Shown: positions 30,010 through 39,247 of the stretch, in pieces
Layout: each line of letters starts with the position of its first letter
Position numbering within the stretch: position 1 is the first letter of the stretch
Assembly (NCBI RefSeq): GCF_000696385.1
Contig: NZ_JJMN01000018.1
Location: 86,233-150,232, forward strand
Length of the DNA: 64,000 nucleotides
Direction of reading: 5' to 3'
Source of the DNA: Vibrio metoecus
Lineage (GTDB): Bacteria; Pseudomonadota; Gammaproteobacteria; Enterobacterales; Vibrionaceae
The notes under the pieces: generated by a model
Database searches by the model: none
What the model was told of the DNA's origin: nothing
The model's input: only the letters and a program-made list of their open reading frames with translations
Position numbers and translations under genes: made by a program

Positions 30010-31771
30010 TTAAATTGCGCTGAAATATTGATGCATTGCGAGATAGCTTTGCGCTTCTTTTTGTCCCATGTAGCGTGCGAGCGTTTTGGTTGGCACATTG
30101 CGCAGATCAACTACAATCAGCCCATCCAGCGCATTATTGAACGCAGGATCAACATTAAAGCTAGACCAACTTTCCATTTAACCCAAGGTATTGGCGCAGG
30201 AGAACGGGAATGCCTTTCCCTTCATCAATACGGGCAATGACTCGCGACAGCAGCTGTAAATCGGCGAGAGAGGTCAACAGACTTGCATTCCATTGTACTT
30301 GATCGATAGGTAATGGATTGGTCGCCATGACCAGTTCGGCTTGTTCAGTGTCGTAGTAGTGCAAGGTCATGGTATCGGCAAGTAAACGCCGGGCTTGTTC
30401 ACTGTAATCATTGCTGATACTAACAGGACCAAATAGATGGGTGTATTGAGGGTGGCGTTGAATGTAGGTACCAATTCCTTTCCAGAGTAAAAGCAGTGCA
30501 GCCATGCTTTTTTGGTATTGGCTATCAATCACTGAGCGGCCCATTTCAATTGCGCTGTCCATTTTTGCCAGAAAACGCTGATCGTAGTGAAACAGCGTGC
30601 TGGAATAGAGGCCATCGATCCCTTTGGTTTGCATGAGTTGGTCGACCAGCCCTAAGCGATAGGCTCCAACCAGTTGGTTTTGCTCACGATCCCAAATAAA
30701 CAGGTGTAAATAATCGCGATCAAATCGATCAATATCCAAGGCACAACCAGTACCTTCTCCTACCGCACGGAAATTGATTTCACGAACTCGTCCAATTTCA
30801 TGCATTAACGACGGAATGTTTTCGGCAGTTGTGCAGTACACATCAAATTGGTTATGACGCAGCATATGGTCGCCATAAGGAAGCTGAGCAATATCTTCCA
30901 GTAGGTCATCGAGTGGTAGACGCTCTGCAACGGGTGGCAAAGATTGATCATAGGCCGTCTTATTGCGCGCAGGAGAGGGCTGTAAAAGGTAAGTGTTGAG
31001 GCGCAGATAATTAACCAACTGCTGATCACACAAATGTTGTATTTCATTGTGTGAAATGGTTTCGCCAAGCGCAATACGGATGGCAGCATGCTTTTTATTG
31101 AGTAGTTCGCGGCCTAGCATCAGAGTGCGTAGCATCGGGTGAATTTTACCCGCAAGATAAAATGGCGTTGAGTTTTGTCCATCAATATAAACAGGTACGG
31201 TGTGAGCTTGGTGTTTTTTGACTAAGCGACTGACGGATTGACTCCATTCTTTATCTTCCAATCGACCTTGCTTACTGTCGACTAATTGGGAGACCTCACC
31301 GGCTGGAAACATGAGTAATAATCCACCTTGTTCCAAATGCTTATGAGCTTGGCGTAGTGCATGCAGATTGGCTTTTGTGGCCTCAGTACCTTCAAACACA
31401 TCCACCCCAATAAACAAAGAGGCGAGTTCGGGAACCAGCTTTAAATATTGATTGGCTAGGATCTGCACATCCGATCTCACCGAAAGCAATAGCTCAGCCA
31501 GAATGACGCCTTCTACACAACCGAGTGGATGGTTAGCGACGACGATAGTCGCCCCCTGTGATGGCACATTAGCGAGCTGACCCCGCACCACTTGATAATC
31601 GATCCCGAGTACATCAAGAGTAAAGCGTAGAAATTCGCGAGTATCACCGCCTGCTGGGCGTTGTGCGTAGAATTGATTGAGACGCTTCAATCCCGTAGCC
31701 CATTCTGCTAAGTGCTCACCTAAACCAAATGGGGTTTTTCGTGGTAAAACGAATGGTGAAGTAGAAAGCAT
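30010..31771 (-). CDS. olsF: Bifunctional ornithine-lipid synthase OlsF, frame broken by one insertion near the end
   Basis: The N-terminal half is a lysophospholipid-acyltransferase-like domain (VVANHPLGCVEGVILAELLL, FPAGEVSQLVDSKQGRLEDK). The C-terminal half is a GNAT-type N-acyltransferase (CALDIDRFDRDYLHLFIWDR, VGAYRLGLV). This two-domain order is that of OlsF, which makes ornithine lipids from ornithine and acyl-ACP. The frame stops at 30161 through an extra base near 30163. Removing it restores LNGKLVSFNVDPAFNNALDG to MHQYFSAI and a stop at 30010, for 586 residues. The same gene is known in V. cholerae as VC0489, formerly annotated as a haemolysin. Confidence 0.85.
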
Positions 31772-31827
31772 AGCAACCTCTTATTTGATGAATTATCCAG
31801 AGGCTAGTGTGAGCAGATTGCAAAATG

Positions 31828-31845
31828 GCGACAGTCTGATGAGAT
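31828..31845 (-). promoter_or_regulatory. Candidate PhoB box upstream of olsF
   Basis: On the minus strand ATCTCAT-CAGA-CTGTCGC has the 7-4-7 layout of a Pho box and matches CTGTCAT at 5 of 7 positions in each half. The spacer is less AT-rich than usual. It lies about 57-74 bases before the olsF start. Ornithine-lipid genes are commonly phosphate-starvation regulated, which motivates the call; the match is modest. Confidence 0.35.
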
Positions 31846-31971
31846 TTTTATTGCGTGAGTGAGATGGGTGAAAATTAGTTGAAATACGCGAGGTATTTTC
31901 AGAAATAAGTCCTTTTGCTCACAATTTGTACAAAAGTTGTGATGCGCCGAGAATTTTAGTGCTAGTTTATT

Positions 31972-32060
31972 TGAGCGGGTAAAACGCAACTAACGACAAC
32001 GATATTACACCTTTGTTTTGCTGATCTGGAATAGACGGGAGCTTATGCTCCCGTTGCTTT
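31972..32060 (+). ncRNA. Possible small RNA at the empty island site
   Basis: A promoter-like pair TTGTGA (31937-31942) and TGCTAG (31960-31965), 17 bases apart, lies on the plus strand. About 70 bases after the -10-like element is a strong terminator, ACGGGAGC-TTAT-GCTCCCGT at 32034-32053 followed by GCTTTTT. There is no plus-strand gene upstream to explain the terminator. A transcript of about 90 nt is therefore possible. The call rests only on sequence layout. Confidence 0.35.
32034..32060 (+). terminator. Strong plus-strand terminator with no obvious upstream gene
   Basis: A perfect 8-bp GC-rich stem with loop TTAT, followed by TTGCTTTTTAT. Both flanking genes are on the minus strand, so it may end the candidate small RNA above. 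Confidence 0.75.
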
Positions 32061-32148
32061 TTATCGCGAGATAAATACTTAAAAGCGTGAGATAAAGCGG
32101 CTAGGAGCGGCCTGACGCATTATCTGACCCAAATTCGTCAGGTACAAA

Positions 32149-32180
32149 AAAGGTTAGTAAGCACTAGACTTACTAACCTT
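32149..32180 (-). terminator. Terminator of tRNA-Ile2
   Basis: A 12-bp perfect stem, AAGGTTAGTAAG paired with CTTACTAACCTT around CACTAGA, just past the CCA end. On the minus strand it is followed by TTTTTTG. Confidence 0.85.
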
Positions 32181-32188
32181 CTGGAATT

Positions 32189-32264
32189 TGGTGGCCCCTC
32201 CCAGGTTCGAACTGGGGACCAAGCGATTATGAGTCGCCTGCTCTAACCACTGAGCTAAGGGGCC
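32189..32264 (-). tRNA. ileX: tRNA-Ile2 (anticodon CAU, lysidine-type)
   Basis: The 76-base gene has encoded CCA and starts GGCCCCTTAGCTCAGTGGTT. The anticodon stem GGCGA/TCGCT encloses CTCATAA, giving CAT. CAT in DNA can mean initiator Met, elongator Met or Ile2 with lysidine. The GGCCCC acceptor stem and the GGCGA anticodon stem match E. coli ileX/ileY closely and not metT or the initiator, so I call Ile2. This is the tRNA often labelled Met at the VSP-II insertion site. Confidence 0.9.
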
Positions 32265-32406
32265 AAATTGGTGTCAGATTATAGGGGAAGGGGGTTGGTG
32301 TGTCTAGCCAAAGCAGGCTTAATAGTGCTTACAATTTATTCACTTAGCGTGTGTAAAAAAGAAAAGGTGAGCGTAAGCCCACCTTTTTCTTTATCGCTAA
32401 TGCGGA

Positions 32407-34294
32407 TTACTCATCCAAGAAGCTGCGCAGAACCTCTGAACGGCTTGGATGACGCAGCTTACGCAGCGCTTTCGCTTCAATCTGACGAATACGCTCACGG
32501 GTTACGTCAAACTGCTTACCCACTTCTTCCAAAGTATGGTCAGTATTCATATCGATACCAAAGCGCATACGCAGCACTTTCGCTTCGCGAGGTGTTAGGC
32601 CTGCTAATACATCGCGAGTTGCGGCTTTGAGGCTGGTTGCCGTCGCTGAATCCAGACGGCAGTTCGAGGGTGGTATCCTCGATGAAATCACCCAGATGCG
32701 AATCTTCATCATCACCGATTGGTGTCTCCATGGAGATTGGCTCTTTTGCGATTTTCAGCACTTTGCGGATCTTGTCTTCTGGCATCTGCATGCGTTCTGC
32801 CAATTCTTCAGGCAGAGGCTCACGACCCATCTCTTGCAGCATTTGACGTGAAATTCGATTCAGTTTGTTGATCGTTTCGATCATGTGTACTGGAATACGA
32901 ATTGTACGTGCTTGGTCTGCAATTGAACGGGTGATCGCTTGGCGGATCCACCATGTCGCATAAGTTGAGAACTTATAGCCACGACGGTATTCAAACTTGT
33001 CTACAGCTTTCATCAGGCCGATGTTACCTTCTTGGATCAAATCCAAGAATTGCAGACCGCGGTTGGTGTATTTCTTCGCGATCGAAATAACCAGACGTAA
33101 GTTTGCTTCGACCATCTCTTTCTTCGCACGACGAGCTTTTGCTTCACCGATTGACATTCGACGGCTGATGTCTTTGATACGTTCAACAGACAGTGAAGTC
33201 TCTTGTTCGATCATCTGCAGTTTCTGGATAGAACGACGGATATCTTCTTCTTGATCACGTACTTTTTGCACGTAAGGCTTATCAGAAGCGAGGACTTTAT
33301 CTAGCCACTCTTCGTTTGATTCGTTGCCAGTAAACAGAGCAATAAACGATTTTTTTGGCATTTTCGCGATTTCAACAACCGCTTTCATCACTAGGCGTTC
33401 TTGAGTACGCACGCGATCCATCGAGGTACGCAGCGTTTCCACCAAATGGTCAAATTGCTTTGGTGTTAGGCGAAATTCGCGGAAAATATCCAATACCAGA
33501 CCTGAGGCTTCAGACGCTTGGTTACTGTCGCGACCAAATTCATTCACTGCTAATTGCAGATTCTGGAATTTGCCGCGCAGCTCATTGAATTTTTCACGAG
33601 CGAGTTCAGGGTCGATACCGACTTCTTCTTCGCTGTCGCTGCTTTCACCTTCGCCGTTTTCGTCTTCATCTTCGTCTTCATCATCTTCTTCAGCCGCGAT
33701 CTCGTCATCTTCATCGGCGAGATCGGCTTCAGAAAGTTCTGAACCGATGTGAGTGGCGGTTGGTGCTTCGGTTTCCATATCATTAGGATCAACGAAACCC
33801 GAAATCAGATCTGTTAGGCGGAGTTCTTCTGCCTGAACGCGATCAAACTGCTCAAGAATGTAAGGGATGGTTCCAGGATACTCAGCAATCGCACTTTGAA
33901 CTTGGTTAATACCATCTTCAATGCGCTTGGCGATATCGATTTCACCTTCACGTGTCAAAAGCTCAACCGTACCCATTTCACGCATGTACATACGTACTGG
34001 GTCGGTGGTGCGGCCAATCTCACTCTCTACGCTAGAAAGTGCCGCGGCTGCCGCTTCGGCAGCATCTTCGTCAGTGATGGTGGTATCATCGCTGAGGGCA
34101 AGATCATCGGCATCAGGAGCAGTTTCAACTACCTTGATACCCATGTCATTGATCATCTGAATAATATCTTCCACCTGTTCTGAATCAACGATTTCAGCAG
34201 GCAAGTGGTCATTTACTTCGGCGTAGGTCAGATAGCCCTGTTCCTTGCCACGAAGGACAAGTTGTTTAAGCTGTGACTGCGGATTTTGATCCAT
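32407..34294 (-). CDS. rpoD: Primary sigma factor RpoD (sigma-70), frame broken by one insertion
   Basis: The housekeeping sigma factor, starting [20 protein letters not shown]. Region 1.1 is followed by an acidic insert, region 2 has [20 protein letters not shown] and [13 protein letters not shown], and region 4 ends [20 protein letters not shown]. The frame is lost near 32655, where one base is extra; the printed frame then reads [10 protein letters not shown] instead of [12 protein letters not shown]. The other frame continues region 4 to TAA 32407, and the repaired protein has 628 residues. Losing region 4 should be lethal, so an error is very likely. Confidence 0.93.
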
Positions 34295-34392
34295 AGACGG
34301 TATCCAACTTCGTATCTGGTGAAGGAATAAGTATGCGCAATGCAAACCACGTATACTAACAAATTTATTCTTTGCTGACTATCTCAACAGGG

Positions 34393-36156
34393 TTACGCTT
34401 TCAAGCCTTTTAAGATCAAATCTTGGAGCTCCCTTCTTTCTTCGGTTGATAAACCGACACTTCGCGCTTTAGCCTGCAAATTTTCAATTTGTTTTTCTAC
34501 GCACTGGGCAAGAATTTTGTCCAATGAGTCTAAAAATAGTTCTTCTTGATTGTCTTCGACAAGGGGAATGTCCCAACTTGCTAGACGAGACAGAAGCGTC
34601 TCATTTTTTGAGTCTCGCCAATGTTCGAGCAATTGACCCGTAGTGATATGGGGATATTGTCGACATTTCTCAAGTACTTCACTGAAGGTATCGAGCCCAG
34701 GAAGCATTAAATGACGAACACTGCTCAGATCAGGTACCAATTCAGCATAGCTTGGATTTTGTACTAAGAGCGCAATAACATCACGCATTGGCGTACGTTT
34801 TATTGCTTTATGTGGTGCGGGTCGATTTTCTGAATTACGCGCTTTTTTGCGACGTAATTGGTGATCAAATCCCGTCCGTTCATCGAGTAATTTTTCGAGG
34901 ATCTCTTGTAAAAAAGGATCCGGGATTTTGTCGATAAGTGGCGTAGCTAATGCGCGTAATGCCGATTTCCCTTCATGGGATCCTAAATTGAGCTGGTGAA
35001 GCTCAATAAGATTATCAAACAGGTATTGCGACAGCGGTGTCGCATTGGCGAGTTGCTGTTCGAAATCTGCTTTACCGTATTTACGTACGTAGCTGTCAGG
35101 GTCTTCACCATCCGGCAAAAACAAAAATTTTAAGATATTTCCACTTTTGAGATAGCTCAGTGCATTTTCGAGTGCACGCCATGCGGCATCTCGCCCAGCT
35201 CGGTCACCATCGTAGCAACATACCACTTGGTTGGTTTGGCGAAACAGCAGTTGTAAGTGATCACCCGTGGTTGAGGTACCAAGAGACGCGACGGAATAAT
35301 CTACGCCATATTGAGCGAGTGCGACGACATCCATATAACCTTCCACCACTAAGATTTGTGGTGGTTCACGGTACGCTTGGAGGACTTCATAAAGGCCATA
35401 CAGCTCTTTGCCTTTATGGAAAATCGGTGTTTCTGGTGAGTTTAGGTATTTTGGCGTGCCTTGCTCGGTAATCCGTCCGCCAAAGCCGATCACTCTGCCA
35501 CGACGATCGCGGATCGGGAACATCACTCGGCCACGAAAACGGTCATAGCGGCGGCCATTATCACTTTCAATCAGCATACCAGCGGTAACGAGCATGTCTT
35601 CGCTGTTTCGTTGTTGGCCGAAGTTGCGACGTACCAGATCCCATTCATCAGCTACGTAACCGATACCAAACTTTTGGACGATTTCACCGGATAACCCGCG
35701 ATTTTTTAAATACTCGATCGCGTGTTTGTTGGTCGGTACTTTGAGTTGTTGGCGATAAAATTGTGCGATGCTGCCCATGAGGTCATACAGGCTGCGTTTC
35801 TCTTCACTTTTTACTGCTGGAGTATTCTTGGCAAAGGGGCTTGAAGGTGTGCGTTCTTCTCGCTCCACTTCCAAGCCTACTGTCGAGGCAAGCTCTTCAA
35901 TGGCTTCAGGAAACTCCATTCGCTCGAATTCCATGACAAAGTCGATGGCATTACCATGCGCACCACAGCCGAAGCAGTGATAGAACTGTTTTTCCTGACT
36001 GACACTGAATGAAGGGGTTTTTTCGTTATGGAAAGGGCAGCAAGCACCGTAGTTTTTGCCTTTTTTCTTCAGTTTTACGCGTGCGTCAATGACGTCGACA
36101 ATATCGAGTCGAGCGAGGAGACCATCAATAAAACTGCGTGGGATGTGTCCTGCCAT
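34393..36156 (-). CDS. dnaG: DNA primase
   Basis: DnaG primes replication. The 587-residue protein starts MAGHIPRSFIDGLLARLDIV. A CHC2 zinc finger has Cys40, His43, Cys61 and Cys64 (CCPFHNEKTPSFS, HCFGCGAHGN). The TOPRIM catalytic core has LVVEGYMDVVALAQYG and CYDGDRAGRDAAW, and a DnaB-interacting C-terminal domain follows. ATG 36156 is preferred to a 19-codon longer frame. It lies between yqeY and rpoD in the macromolecular-synthesis operon. Confidence 0.96.
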   Translation of the reverse strand: MAGHIPRSFIDGLLARLDIVDVIDARVKLKKKGKNYGACCPFHNEKTPSFSVSQEKQFYHCFGCGAHGNAIDFVMEFERMEFPEAIEELASTVGLEVEREERTPSSPFAKNTPAVKSEEKRSLYDLMGSIAQFYRQQLKVPTNKHAIEYLKNRGLSGEIVQKFGIGYVADEWDLVRRNFGQQRNSEDMLVTAGMLIESDNGRRYDRFRGRVMFPIRDRRGRVIGFGGRITEQGTPKYLNSPETPIFHKGKELYGLYEVLQAYREPPQILVVEGYMDVVALAQYGVDYSVASLGTSTTGDHLQLLFRQTNQVVCCYDGDRAGRDAAWRALENALSYLKSGNILKFLFLPDGEDPDSYVRKYGKADFEQQLANATPLSQYLFDNLIELHQLNLGSHEGKSALRALATPLIDKIPDPFLQEILEKLLDERTGFDHQLRRKKARNSENRPAPHKAIKRTPMRDVIALLVQNPSYAELVPDLSSVRHLMLPGLDTFSEVLEKCRQYPHITTGQLLEHWRDSKNETLLSRLASWDIPLVEDNQEELFLDSLDKILAQCVEKQIENLQAKARSVGLSTEERRELQDLILKGLKA

Positions 36157-36196
36157 AAATCTTGTGTGCACCGAAAACGAGAGGATCAAATACAAA

Positions 36197-36229
36197 CAAG
36201 CCGTGCGTTCCAAAGGATTGCACGGCTTG
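36197..36229 (-). terminator. Internal attenuator-like hairpin between yqeY and dnaG
   Basis: CAAGCCGTGC pairs with GCACGGCTTG across a 13-base loop. On the minus strand TTTGTATTTGATCC follows, a moderate U tract. E. coli has a terminator between rpsU and dnaG that lowers dnaG expression; this is in the equivalent place. Confidence 0.6.
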
Positions 36230-36246
36230 CTGTAATTGGGTTGGGA

Positions 36247-36690
36247 TTAAGCCAGTTTAGCGCGGACTAAACCGCTTACTTTACCCATGTCTGCACGCCC
36301 TTGAATGTGCGGTTTCAGTACAGCCATCACTTTGCCCATGTCTTGCATGCCAGTGGCGGAAGAATCGCTTATCGCACTGTCAATCAGTGCACTTACTTCT
36401 TCATCCGTCAAAGGTTGAGGCATAAATTCCTCAAGCACGGTGATTTCTATCTTTTCCGCATCAGCCAAATCTTGACGATTGGCTGCTTCGTATTGGCTTA
36501 CAGAGTCGCGACGTTGTTTGACCATTTTGGTCAGCACGCCAACAATGTCGTCATCGCTCAGAGTGATCTGTTCATCGACTTCACGTTGTTTAATTGCGGC
36601 CAACGCTAAACGGATAGTGCCAAGGCGTTGTTTATCCTTGGCTTTCATCGCTAGTTTTTGCTCTTCTTTGAGACTATCAATCAGAGCCAT
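36247..36690 (-). CDS. yqeY: GatB/YqeY domain protein
   Basis: A 147-residue all-helical protein related to the tRNA-binding tail of the amidotransferase subunit GatB. MALIDSLKEEQKLAMKAKDK begins it, VLEEFMPQPLTDEEVSALID is the conserved middle, and MGKVMAVLKPHIQGRADMGK is the C-terminal motif. Function in bacteria is not settled. It is 29 bases downstream of rpsU and lies between rpsU and dnaG, as in other Vibrios. Confidence 0.92.
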   Translation of the reverse strand: MALIDSLKEEQKLAMKAKDKQRLGTIRLALAAIKQREVDEQITLSDDDIVGVLTKMVKQRRDSVSQYEAANRQDLADAEKIEITVLEEFMPQPLTDEEVSALIDSAISDSSATGMQDMGKVMAVLKPHIQGRADMGKVSGLVRAKLA

Positions 36691-36719
36691 AACAAATTCC
36701 TTAGTTTAGGAAATTGTTA

Positions 36720-36937
36720 TTAGTACAGACGAACGCGACGTGCGTTTTCGCGAGCCAGCTTCTTAGCGTGACGCTTTTGAGCAGCTGCTTTAGCGCGTTT
36801 GCGAACGGTAGTTGGCTTTTCGTAGTGCTCACGACGACGCACTTTCAGAAAGGATACCTGCTTTTTCGCAAGAGCGTTTGAAACGACGCAGTAGCTACGT
36901 CGAACGGTTCGTTTTCACGTACTTTAACTACTGGCAT
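36720..36937 (-). CDS. rpsU: 30S ribosomal protein S21, frame broken by two insertions
   Basis: S21 joins the 30S subunit late and helps translation initiation. ATG 36937 starts [15 protein letters not shown]. An extra base at about 36892 breaks the frame (GCT-A-CTG). A second in the run 36843-36845 (GAA-A-GTG) breaks it again. Removing both gives [20 protein letters not shown], then [20 protein letters not shown] and the end RVRLY, for 71 residues. No intact copy is visible in the window, and S21 is normally essential, so sequence error is very probable. Confidence 0.92.
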
Positions 36938-37178
36938 ATGCCTTTCACCTCAGGGGTTAATTCGTTAATGCTGATATTTTGGTGACCCGAGCAGCAAGAA
37001 CTCTTGTGCGCCAAGTCGATAATCAGCCAGATCAAAATGGTGCGGAATTTTAATCCGATCGTCCTTCCTTTGTAAAGCACTTTGTCGCTTACATTCTGGA
37101 CAAGGTTTGTTTGTCGCGCCAAAGGCAAGGTAACATGACGCCATATTTGATTTTTAATGGCAGCGTGCTGAGAAAACT

Positions 37179-38198
37179 ATGCGCATTATTGGTATTGAAA
37201 CCTCTTGTGATGAAACGGGTGTCGCGATTTACGATGACGAAAAAGGACTGCTGTCTCATAAGCTCTACAGTCAGGTAAAACTTCACGCCGATTACGGTGG
37301 TGTCGTGCCGGAGTTGGCATCGCGTGACCATGTTAAAAAGACCATTCCGCTGATCAAGGCGGCGATGGAAGAGGCGAATGTGACGCCACAAGATTTGGAT
37401 GGCGTGGCCTTTACCGCCGGGCCCGGTTTAGTGGGCGCTCTGTTGGTCGGAGCCACTATCGGACGTAGTTTGGCTTACGCATGGAATGTGCCTGCGGTGC
37501 CGGTTCATCATATGGAAGGCCATCTGCTGGCTCCGATGTTGGAAGATAATCCACCGCCATTTCCGTTTGTGGCTTTGCTGGTTTCAGGTGGCCACACCAT
37601 GCTGGTGGAAGTAAAAAATATTGGTGAATACCGTATTTTGGGTGAGTCGATTGATGATGCAGCCGGTGAAGCCTTTGATAAAACAGCCAAGCTGATGGGG
37701 CTCGATTACCCTGGCGGACCGTTACTGGCGAAATTGGCGGAAAAAGGAACTGCGGGGCGGTTTAAGTTCCCGCGTCCAATGACGGATAGGCCTGGGCTTG
37801 ATATGAGTTTCTCTGGTTTAAAAACCTTTACCGCGAACACGATTGCCGCTAATGGTGATGATGAACAAACGCGCGCCGATATTGCTTACGCTTTCCAAGA
37901 AGCGGTGTGTGACACTTTGGTCATTAAGTGTCGACGTGCATTGGAAGAAACCGGTTTAAAACGCGTGGTGATTGCAGGTGGTGTGAGTGCGAATAAACAG
38001 CTACGTGCGGATTTAGAAAAACTGGCGAAGAAAATCGGCGGTGAAGTGTATTATCCGCGCACTGAGTTTTGTACCGATAATGGTGCAATGATCGCTTATG
38101 CAGGAATGCAGCGTTTGAAAAATGGTGATGTGTGTGAACTTGGCTTGCAAGCTCGCCCACGTTGGCCAATTGATCAGTTAACACCAATTCAGAAATAA
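37179..38198 (+). CDS. tsaD: tRNA N6-adenosine threonylcarbamoyltransferase TsaD
   Basis: TsaD transfers the threonylcarbamoyl group to A37 of ANN-decoding tRNAs. The 339-residue protein starts [20 protein letters not shown]. It has the metal-binding HHMEGH motif (His111, His115), the ATP-binding [17 protein letters not shown] and [13 protein letters not shown] near the C-terminus. It is divergent from rpsU, the standard rpsU/tsaD arrangement. Confidence 0.96.
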   Translation: MRIIGIETSCDETGVAIYDDEKGLLSHKLYSQVKLHADYGGVVPELASRDHVKKTIPLIKAAMEEANVTPQDLDGVAFTAGPGLVGALLVGATIGRSLAYAWNVPAVPVHHMEGHLLAPMLEDNPPPFPFVALLVSGGHTMLVEVKNIGEYRILGESIDDAAGEAFDKTAKLMGLDYPGGPLLAKLAEKGTAGRFKFPRPMTDRPGLDMSFSGLKTFTANTIAANGDDEQTRADIAYAFQEAVCDTLVIKCRRALEETGLKRVVIAGGVSANKQLRADLEKLAKKIGGEVYYPRTEFCTDNGAMIAYAGMQRLKNGDVCELGLQARPRWPIDQLTPIQK

Positions 38199-38215
38199 GT
38201 ACTACGAAATGGTAT

Positions 38216-38246
38216 TGAAACGGTCGCGCTAGCGGCCGTTTTTTCT
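38216..38246 (+). terminator. Terminator after tsaD
   Basis: AAACGGTCGC-GCTA-GCGGCCGTTTTTT, a near-perfect stem followed by a T run. Confidence 0.8.
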
Positions 38247-38352
38247 AAACAAAAGAATGAATTAGCGAAAGCTTACTTTCTGTTCCGACTTGTCTAAGCC
38301 GCACTTCGTGTTAGAGTCAGTTTCTATTTTTAATGATGGAAGTATAACTAAA

Positions 38353-39165
38353 ATGAATTCGTGGTTTATTGATGGCCAAAAAATGGCTTACCTTGATGTT
38401 GGGGAAGGGGAAGTGCTGGTTTTTGGGCACAGTTATCTGTGGGATCACCAAATGTGGGCTCCGCAAATTGCGGAGTTGAGCCAGCATTATCGTTGTATTG
38501 TGCCGGATTTTTGGGCGCACGGTGATTCAGATTCGGCTCCCGCTGCGATGAGTAACCTCAAAGATTATGCGCAGCATATTCTTGCGCTGATGGATCATTT
38601 ACAGATTGAGCAATTCTCAATCGTTGGTTTGTCTGTCGGCGGTATGTGGGGAGCTGAATTAGCGGTGTTAGCGCCAGAGCGCGTTAAATCCTTGGTGATG
38701 ATGGATACCTTCGTCGGGCTTGAACCTGAAGTCACGCATAAAAAATATTTTGCGATGCTTGATGCGATTTCTCAGCTCCAAGCCGTACCAGCACCGATTG
38801 TTGATGCGGTTGTGCCGATGTTTTTTGCGTCAAATACGCTGAAGAATACGTTGCCGATCGTTACGCAATTTCGTTCCGCTTTACAAAATTTAACCGGTGA
38901 GCGAGCTGTTGAAGTAGCGCGTTTAGGCCGCATGATTTTCGGGCGTCGTGATTTGATGGATGAAATTGAAAGTTTAACGCTGCCTGTACTCATCATGGTG
39001 GGGAGTGAAGACACACCACGCCCAGTTTTAGAATCTTATCTCATGCAAGATGCCATTCGTGGCAGTCGACTTGAAGTGATTGATGGTGCAGGGCATATCA
39101 GCAGCCTAGAGCAGCCAGATCAGGTCATTCATCATTTAAATGCATTTTTAGCGAGCGTGTACTGA
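38353..39165 (+). CDS. Alpha/beta-hydrolase of unknown substrate
   Basis: An alpha/beta-hydrolase fold protein of 270 residues. The nucleophile elbow is GLSVGG, the acid follows IMVGSEDTPRP, and the catalytic His is in DGAGHIS. The oxyanion HGDSDSAPAAM region is typical. It is not recognisable as BioH. Start ATG 38353 is used; a TTG start 21 codons upstream is weaker. It is isolated between tsaD and the convergent plsY. Confidence 0.8.
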   Translation: MNSWFIDGQKMAYLDVGEGEVLVFGHSYLWDHQMWAPQIAELSQHYRCIVPDFWAHGDSDSAPAAMSNLKDYAQHILALMDHLQIEQFSIVGLSVGGMWGAELAVLAPERVKSLVMMDTFVGLEPEVTHKKYFAMLDAISQLQAVPAPIVDAVVPMFFASNTLKNTLPIVTQFRSALQNLTGERAVEVARLGRMIFGRRDLMDEIESLTLPVLIMVGSEDTPRPVLESYLMQDAIRGSRLEVIDGAGHISSLEQPDQVIHHLNAFLASVY

Positions 39166-39247
39166 TCGCTCCTGTCTGAAATCGCCGCCGATACCGTCGC
39201 TAAGGCTGAGTGATAGGCGGCCCTTCCTGTAAACGCTAAGGCGACCT

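Larger units (their letters stand above)
31772..32188. other. Intergenic region between olsF and tRNA-Ile2; empty VSP-II site
   Basis: This 417-base gap is where seventh-pandemic strains carry VSP-II (VC0490-VC0516), next to a tRNA gene and rpoD. No integrase, island gene or second att copy is present here. It contains a candidate PhoB box (31828-31845), a plus-strand promoter-like pair with a terminator (31937-32060), a 7-bp inverted repeat CCTGACG/CGTCAGG (32111-32142) and the tRNA terminator. Confidence 0.7.

Noticed and set aside
30028..30240. 70-codon plus-strand frame after olsF
   Set aside because: It is antisense to the true C-terminus of olsF, visible once the extra base near 30163 is removed.
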